A stretch of 64,000 nt of DNA from Roseateles sp. XES5. GTDB taxonomy: Bacteria; Pseudomonadota; Alphaproteobacteria; Rhizobiales; Rhizobiaceae. The notes below the pieces were generated by a model that worked only from the letters and a program-made list of their open reading frames with translations, did not search any database and was not told the DNA's origin. The DNA lies in NCBI RefSeq assembly GCF_020535545.1, contig NZ_CP084752.1, forward strand, positions 2,383,501 through 2,447,500. Direction: 5' to 3'. Of the stretch, positions 60,334 through 64,000 are shown piece after piece (position 1 is the stretch's first letter; every line of letters starts with the position of its first letter). Made by a program: the position numbers and the translations under genes.

Positions 60334-63323
60334 GCGGTGCTAATCGCATTGCCGGTCAGGGCCGCCTGACGCCCGCCAAGACGGCGCGTTTCACCTTCGA
60401 CGGAAAGACGATCGATGCGCTGGAAGGCGATACCGTCGCCTCCGCGTTGCTCGCCAACGGCGTGCACCTCGTCGGGCGTTCGTTCAAGTATCATCGTCCG
60501 CGCGGTATTCTTTCGGCCGGTCCGGAAGAGCCGAATGCGCTGATCGACGTTTCGCGCGACGCGGCCCGCCGCCAGCCGAACGTGCGTGCGCCGGTGCAGG
60601 AAGTCTTCGATGGCATGAAGGTGTCGTCGCAGAACCGCTGGCCCTCGCTCGCCTTCGATATCGGCGGCGTCAACAACCTGATGTCGCCCTTCTTTGCGGC
60701 CGGCTTCTACTACAAGACCTTCATGTGGCCGAAGGCCGCCTGGGAGAAGCTTTACGAACCCTTCATCCGCCGCGCCGCCGGCCTCGGCGTCTCGCCGACG
60801 GAAGAGGACCCGGACCACTACGCCAACCGCTATGCCCATTGCGACGTGCTGGTCGCGGGCGCCGGCGTTGCCGGCCTTTCCGCAGCGCTTGCCGCCGCTG
60901 AAGCCGGCGCAAGCGTCATCCTCGTCGACGAGCAGCCGGAAGTTGGCGGTGCGCTGCACTACGACCTGTCGGTGAAGATCGACGGGCAGAGTGGCTATGC
61001 CTGGGCGCAGGCGACGGCCGCGAAGCTGAAGGCGATGGAGAACGTTACCGTTCTCACACGCACGACGGCCTTCGGCTACTACAACCACAATTTCGTCGGC
61101 CTCGTGGAACGCGTGACGGATCACCTCGCGCGTCCCGACAAGACGCTGCCGCGCGAGCGGCTGTGGCAGGTCCGCGCCAAGCGCGTCATCATCGCCACCG
61201 GCTCCATCGAGCGGCACATGGTGTTCGCCAACAACGACCGTCCGGGCATTATGCTGGCCTCGGCGGCGCGCACCTATCTCAACCATTTCGGCGTCGCGGT
61301 CGGTCGCAAGGTCGGCGTCTATACGGCGAACGATTCCGCCTACGAGGCCGCCTTCGATCTGAAGCGTGCCGGCGTCACCATCGCCGCCATCGTCGATAAC
61401 CGTGAGAAGCCCGGCGATGCCGTGCTTGCCGAAGCCCGCAAGCTCGGCATCGAGGTGTTGACCGGCCACTCGGTCGTCGACACCAAGGGCAAGCTGCGCG
61501 TCTCCTCCATGTCGGTCGCCCGCAACGGCGGCGGTTCGGCACGGTCCATCCCGGTCGACGCGCTGCTGATGTCCGCCGGCTGGACGCCCTCCGTCCACCT
61601 CTTCTCGCAGTCGCGCGGCAAGGTCGCCTATGACGCGGCTTCCGGTCGCTTCCTGCCCGGCACCTATGCGCAGGATTGCCTTTCGGTCGGTTCGTGCAAC
61701 GGCACGGACGGCCTGCAGGCGACCATCGAAGAATCGCTGGCGGCCGGCGAGTTGATGGCCCGCGCCACCGGCAACGAGGGCGGCGGCAAGGTCGAGCTTC
61801 GCGGCGAGAACGCTTTCGAATGGACCGGCGGCATGGCCGGGGCAGGCGAGGGCGCCGGCGTCGACACGACCGTCAAGGCCTTCGTCGACTTCCAGAACGA
61901 CGTCTGCGCCAAGGACATCCGCCTTGCCGTGCGCGAGGGCATGCACTCGATCGAGCATATCAAGCGCTTCACCACCAACGGCATGGCGACGGACCAGGGC
62001 AAGCTGTCCAACATCCACGGTCTTGCCATCGCCTCGGAAGTGCTGAACCGCGAGATTCCGAAGATCGGTCTCACCACCTTCCGCGCCCCCTATACGCCCG
62101 TCACCTTCGGCGCGCTGATCAGCCATTCGCGCGGCGACCTGTTCGACCCGGCGCGCAAGACGCCGATCCACGCCTGGGAAGAAGCGCATGGCGCGGTCTT
62201 CGAGGACGTCGGCAACTGGAAGCGTGCCTGGTACTATCCGCGCTCGGGCGAGACCATGCACGATGCGGTCAACCGCGAGTGCCGCACGGTGCGTAATGTT
62301 GCCGGCCTGTTCGACGCCTCGACGCTCGGCAAGATCGAAGTCGTCGGTCCCGATGCCGGCGAATTCATGAACCTCATGTACACCAACGCCTGGGATACGC
62401 TGAAGCCCGGCCGCTGCCGCTACGGCATCATGCTGCGCGAGGACGGTTTCGTCTATGACGACGGCGTCGTCGGTCGCCTGGCGGAAGACCGCTTCCACGT
62501 CACCACCACGACGGGCGGTGCGCCGCGCGTCATGCACCACATGGAAGACTACCTGCAGACGGAATTCCCGCATCTCAAGGTCTGGCTGACCTCGACCACG
62601 GAACAGTGGTCGGTCATTGCCGTACAGGGCCCGAAGGCGCGCGAAATTCTCGAGCCGCTGGTCGAGGGCATCGACATCTCCAACGAGGCCTTCCCGCATA
62701 TGAGCGTGCGCGAAGGCAAGATCTGCGGCGTGCCGACCCGGCTCTTCCGCATGTCGTTCACCGGTGAAGCTGGCTACGAAGTCAACGTTCCCGCCGATTA
62801 CGGTCAGGCCGTATGGGAAGCCATCTGGGCACGGGCAGAACCGCTCGGCGCCTGCGCCTACGGCACGGAAACCATGCACGTGCTGCGCGCCGAGAAGGGC
62901 TATATCATCGTCGGCCAGGATACGGACGGTACGGTTACGCCCTTTGACGCCAGCCTCGGCTGGGCCGTCTCCAAGAAGAAGGCGGACTTCGTGGGCATCC
63001 GCGGTCTCAAGCGCCCGGACCTCGTCAAGGAAGGCCGCAAGCAGCTCGTCGGCCTGCTGACGAAGGACCCGAAGGTGGTTCTGGAGGAGGGCGCGCAGAT
63101 CGTCGCCGATCCGAACGAACCCAAGCCCATGAAGATGCTCGGCCACGTGACCTCGTCCTATTGGTCGGAAAACTGCGGCCGGTCGATCGCCATGGCGCTC
63201 GTTGCCGGCGGCCAGGCTCGCCTGGGCCAGACGCTCTACGTGCCGATGCCCGACCGCACCATCGCGGTCGAGGTCAGCGACATGGTCTTCATCGACAAGG
63301 AAGGAGGACGCCTCAATGGCTGA
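60330..63323 (+). CDS. soxA: Sarcosine oxidase, alpha subunit
   Basis: 997 aa. An N-terminal ferredoxin-fold-like segment (TFDGKTIDALEGDTVASALLANGVHLVGRSFKYHRPRG) is followed by an NAD-binding Rossmann fold (DVLVAGAGVAGLSAALAAAEAG, about residue 172) and, from about residue 610, an aminomethyltransferase (GcvT) domain that moves the one-carbon unit to tetrahydrofolate. It forms glycine, formaldehyde or methylene-THF, and H2O2 with the other subunits. Stop overlaps soxG by eight bases. Confidence 0.96.
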   Translation: MSGANRIAGQGRLTPAKTARFTFDGKTIDALEGDTVASALLANGVHLVGRSFKYHRPRGILSAGPEEPNALIDVSRDAARRQPNVRAPVQEVFDGMKVSSQNRWPSLAFDIGGVNNLMSPFFAAGFYYKTFMWPKAAWEKLYEPFIRRAAGLGVSPTEEDPDHYANRYAHCDVLVAGAGVAGLSAALAAAEAGASVILVDEQPEVGGALHYDLSVKIDGQSGYAWAQATAAKLKAMENVTVLTRTTAFGYYNHNFVGLVERVTDHLARPDKTLPRERLWQVRAKRVIIATGSIERHMVFANNDRPGIMLASAARTYLNHFGVAVGRKVGVYTANDSAYEAAFDLKRAGVTIAAIVDNREKPGDAVLAEARKLGIEVLTGHSVVDTKGKLRVSSMSVARNGGGSARSIPVDALLMSAGWTPSVHLFSQSRGKVAYDAASGRFLPGTYAQDCLSVGSCNGTDGLQATIEESLAAGELMARATGNEGGGKVELRGENAFEWTGGMAGAGEGAGVDTTVKAFVDFQNDVCAKDIRLAVREGMHSIEHIKRFTTNGMATDQGKLSNIHGLAIASEVLNREIPKIGLTTFRAPYTPVTFGALISHSRGDLFDPARKTPIHAWEEAHGAVFEDVGNWKRAWYYPRSGETMHDAVNRECRTVRNVAGLFDASTLGKIEVVGPDAGEFMNLMYTNAWDTLKPGRCRYGIMLREDGFVYDDGVVGRLAEDRFHVTTTTGGAPRVMHHMEDYLQTEFPHLKVWLTSTTEQWSVIAVQGPKAREILEPLVEGIDISNEAFPHMSVREGKICGVPTRLFRMSFTGEAGYEVNVPADYGQAVWEAIWARAEPLGACAYGTETMHVLRAEKGYIIVGQDTDGTVTPFDASLGWAVSKKKADFVGIRGLKRPDLVKEGRKQLVGLLTKDPKVVLEEGAQIVADPNEPKPMKMLGHVTSSYWSENCGRSIAMALVAGGQARLGQTLYVPMPDRTIAVEVSDMVFIDKEGGRLNG

Positions 63324-63864
63324 TCACGCTCTTCGCAAGGCGCCGCTTGCCGGCCGCCATGGCGGCTCCGCCGGCGCGCGCGTCACGCCCGCCGCTCCCG
63401 CAACCCGTCTGTCGCTCCGCGCGGGCGAGGATGCCATCGGCACGCTCTCGCTGGCCTTCGGCCTCGAACTGCCGCGGCGGCCAAAAACCTCGGCGTCCGT
63501 CAGCGGTCGCCACGCGCTCTGGCTCGGCCCGGACGAGTGGCTGCTGATCGACGAGAACGGCGCGGACCTGATGGGCATCGCGTCGGGCGTTTCCGCGCTG
63601 CATTCGGCGACGGACGTGTCCCACCGCAACACGGCGGTCCTCGTTTCCGGCCCCAATGCGGCCGGTGCGATCGCCAGCGCCTGCCCGCTCGACCTCGGCA
63701 ATACGGCCTTCCCGGTCGGCGCGGCGGCGCGCACGGTGCTCGGCAAGATCGAGGTCGTGCTGCTGCGCACGGGTGAAGAGGATTATCGCGTCGAATGCTG
63801 GCGCTCGTTCTCGCCCTACGCCTTCGGTCTTCTCGTCGAAGGTGCGGAAGACGCCGGCCTCTGA
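63316..63864 (+). CDS. soxG: Sarcosine oxidase, gamma subunit
   Basis: 182 aa; ATG 63316 follows GGAGGACG within the end of soxA (8-bp overlap). A truncated GcvT-like fold: ALWLGPDEWLLIDENG and ATDVSHRNTAVLVSGPNAAGAIASACPLDL are the family segments. Completes the soxBDAG operon. Confidence 0.94.
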   Translation: MADHALRKAPLAGRHGGSAGARVTPAAPATRLSLRAGEDAIGTLSLAFGLELPRRPKTSASVSGRHALWLGPDEWLLIDENGADLMGIASGVSALHSATDVSHRNTAVLVSGPNAAGAIASACPLDLGNTAFPVGAAARTVLGKIEVVLLRTGEEDYRVECWRSFSPYAFGLLVEGAEDAGL

Positions 63865-63868
63865 TCCT

Positions 63869-64000
63869 TCAGAGGAAACGGTAGAAAAACAGGGCTGTCT
63901 CCCGCGTGCCGGGGGACAGCCCTTCGTACAGGTGCCTGTCGAAACCGCCGAGCGCAAAGCCCTGGCGCAGATAGAAGCGGCAGGCCGCGACATCGTTCGT
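63869..64000 (-). CDS. GNAT acetyltransferase, C-terminal fragment
   Basis: The last 43 codons before the TGA at 63869-63871 read through the right edge. VAACRFYLRQGFALGGFDRHLY is the motif-B end of a GNAT fold, followed by ETALFFYRFL. The pattern recalls streptothricin-type or related acetyltransferases, but the fragment is too short to assign. Convergent with soxG, five bases apart. Confidence 0.75.
   Translation of the reverse strand, partial: TNDVAACRFYLRQGFALGGFDRHLYEGLSPGTRETALFFYRFL
63891..63923. terminator. Hairpin for the sox operon, inside the convergent gene
   Basis: AGGGCTGTC/GACAGCCCT plus CCC/GGG (with one T-G) gives a long stem with a 7-nt loop, 27 bp past the soxG stop, but it lies within the coding end of the minus-strand acetyltransferase. 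Confidence 0.6.

Noticed and set aside
60303..63146. 947-codon open frame antisense to soxA
   Set aside because: It mirrors the GC-rich third codon positions of soxA; it has no family motif, no ribosome site and lies fully inside a convincing gene.

Overview
This is a GC-rich window (roughly 60-65 % GC by eye) from an alphaproteobacterial chromosome, most probably a Rhizobiaceae member (Rhizobium/Ensifer/Shinella/Agrobacterium type). Support: adjacent gltX-lysS, soxBDAG, a 377-aa lysine/ornithine decarboxylase with a long leader, a small aa3-type cytochrome oxidase subunit IV, a FeeM-domain protein, and short intergenic palindromes of the kind scattered through rhizobial genomes. The genus is not resolved. 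There is no phage, IS element, CRISPR array, rRNA or tRNA gene. It reads as an ordinary, densely coded chromosome with many small regulator-plus-catabolism modules.

Layout. 1-6.4 kb: 3' end of a ferredoxin-domain oxidoreductase, then gltX-lysS, a DASS-type transporter with RCK_C domains and a TerC protein, all on the minus strand. 6.5-11.1 kb: an AraC/GyrI-like regulator, then a TetR gene divergent from an EmrAB-like efflux pair with two matching palindromic operators. 11.2-16.3 kb: a predicted Tat-exported phosphoesterase, then a LacI regulator-xylB-xylA operon with a 28-bp palindrome. 16.5-18.1 kb: a soluble globin-coupled chemoreceptor. 18.3-25.8 kb: a LacI regulator divergent from a ribose/xylose-type ABC transporter with twin 14-bp operators, then a TIM-barrel isomerase/epimerase (own 18-bp palindrome) and a Gfo/Idh/MocA dehydrogenase. 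25.8-30.7 kb: HD-GYP protein, GH1 beta-glucosidase behind a 14-bp palindrome, and a CHASE4-like GGDEF-EAL protein.

30.8-44 kb: a frameshifted trhO, CYTH protein, eda, DUF533 protein, acetyltransferases, a NicO/DUF1007 metal-export pair, a LysR gene, a leader RNA and lysine/ornithine decarboxylase, a LysE exporter, an outer-membrane beta-barrel divergent from a tiny secreted Asn/Gly/Leu-rich protein, and a methyltransferase-like protein. 44-52.6 kb: cysE, a WD40 protein and a His-rich COG0523 GTPase, one AT-rich orphan gene, a creatininase-family protein, MarR, LacI plus 2-hydroxyacid dehydrogenase, a protease-inhibitor-like protein and a class I glutamine amidotransferase. 53-58.3 kb: a membrane PAS-GGDEF-EAL protein, a FeeM-type synthase, cytochrome oxidase subunit IV, a TPR lipoprotein and rpsU. 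58.7-63.9 kb: the tetrameric sarcosine oxidase operon soxBDAG, then the end of a convergent acetyltransferase.

Functional themes are sugar uptake and catabolism under local LacI regulators (several with visible operators), methylamine/one-carbon catabolism (sox; possibly the 5' oxidoreductase), metal handling, and c-di-GMP and oxygen/redox signalling. I found no clear novel defence or mobile system. The most testable signals are the operator architectures, the odc leader RNA, the trhO frameshift, the orphan sugar pathway, the small secreted protein opposite a beta-barrel, and the FeeM synthase beside a c-di-GMP protein.
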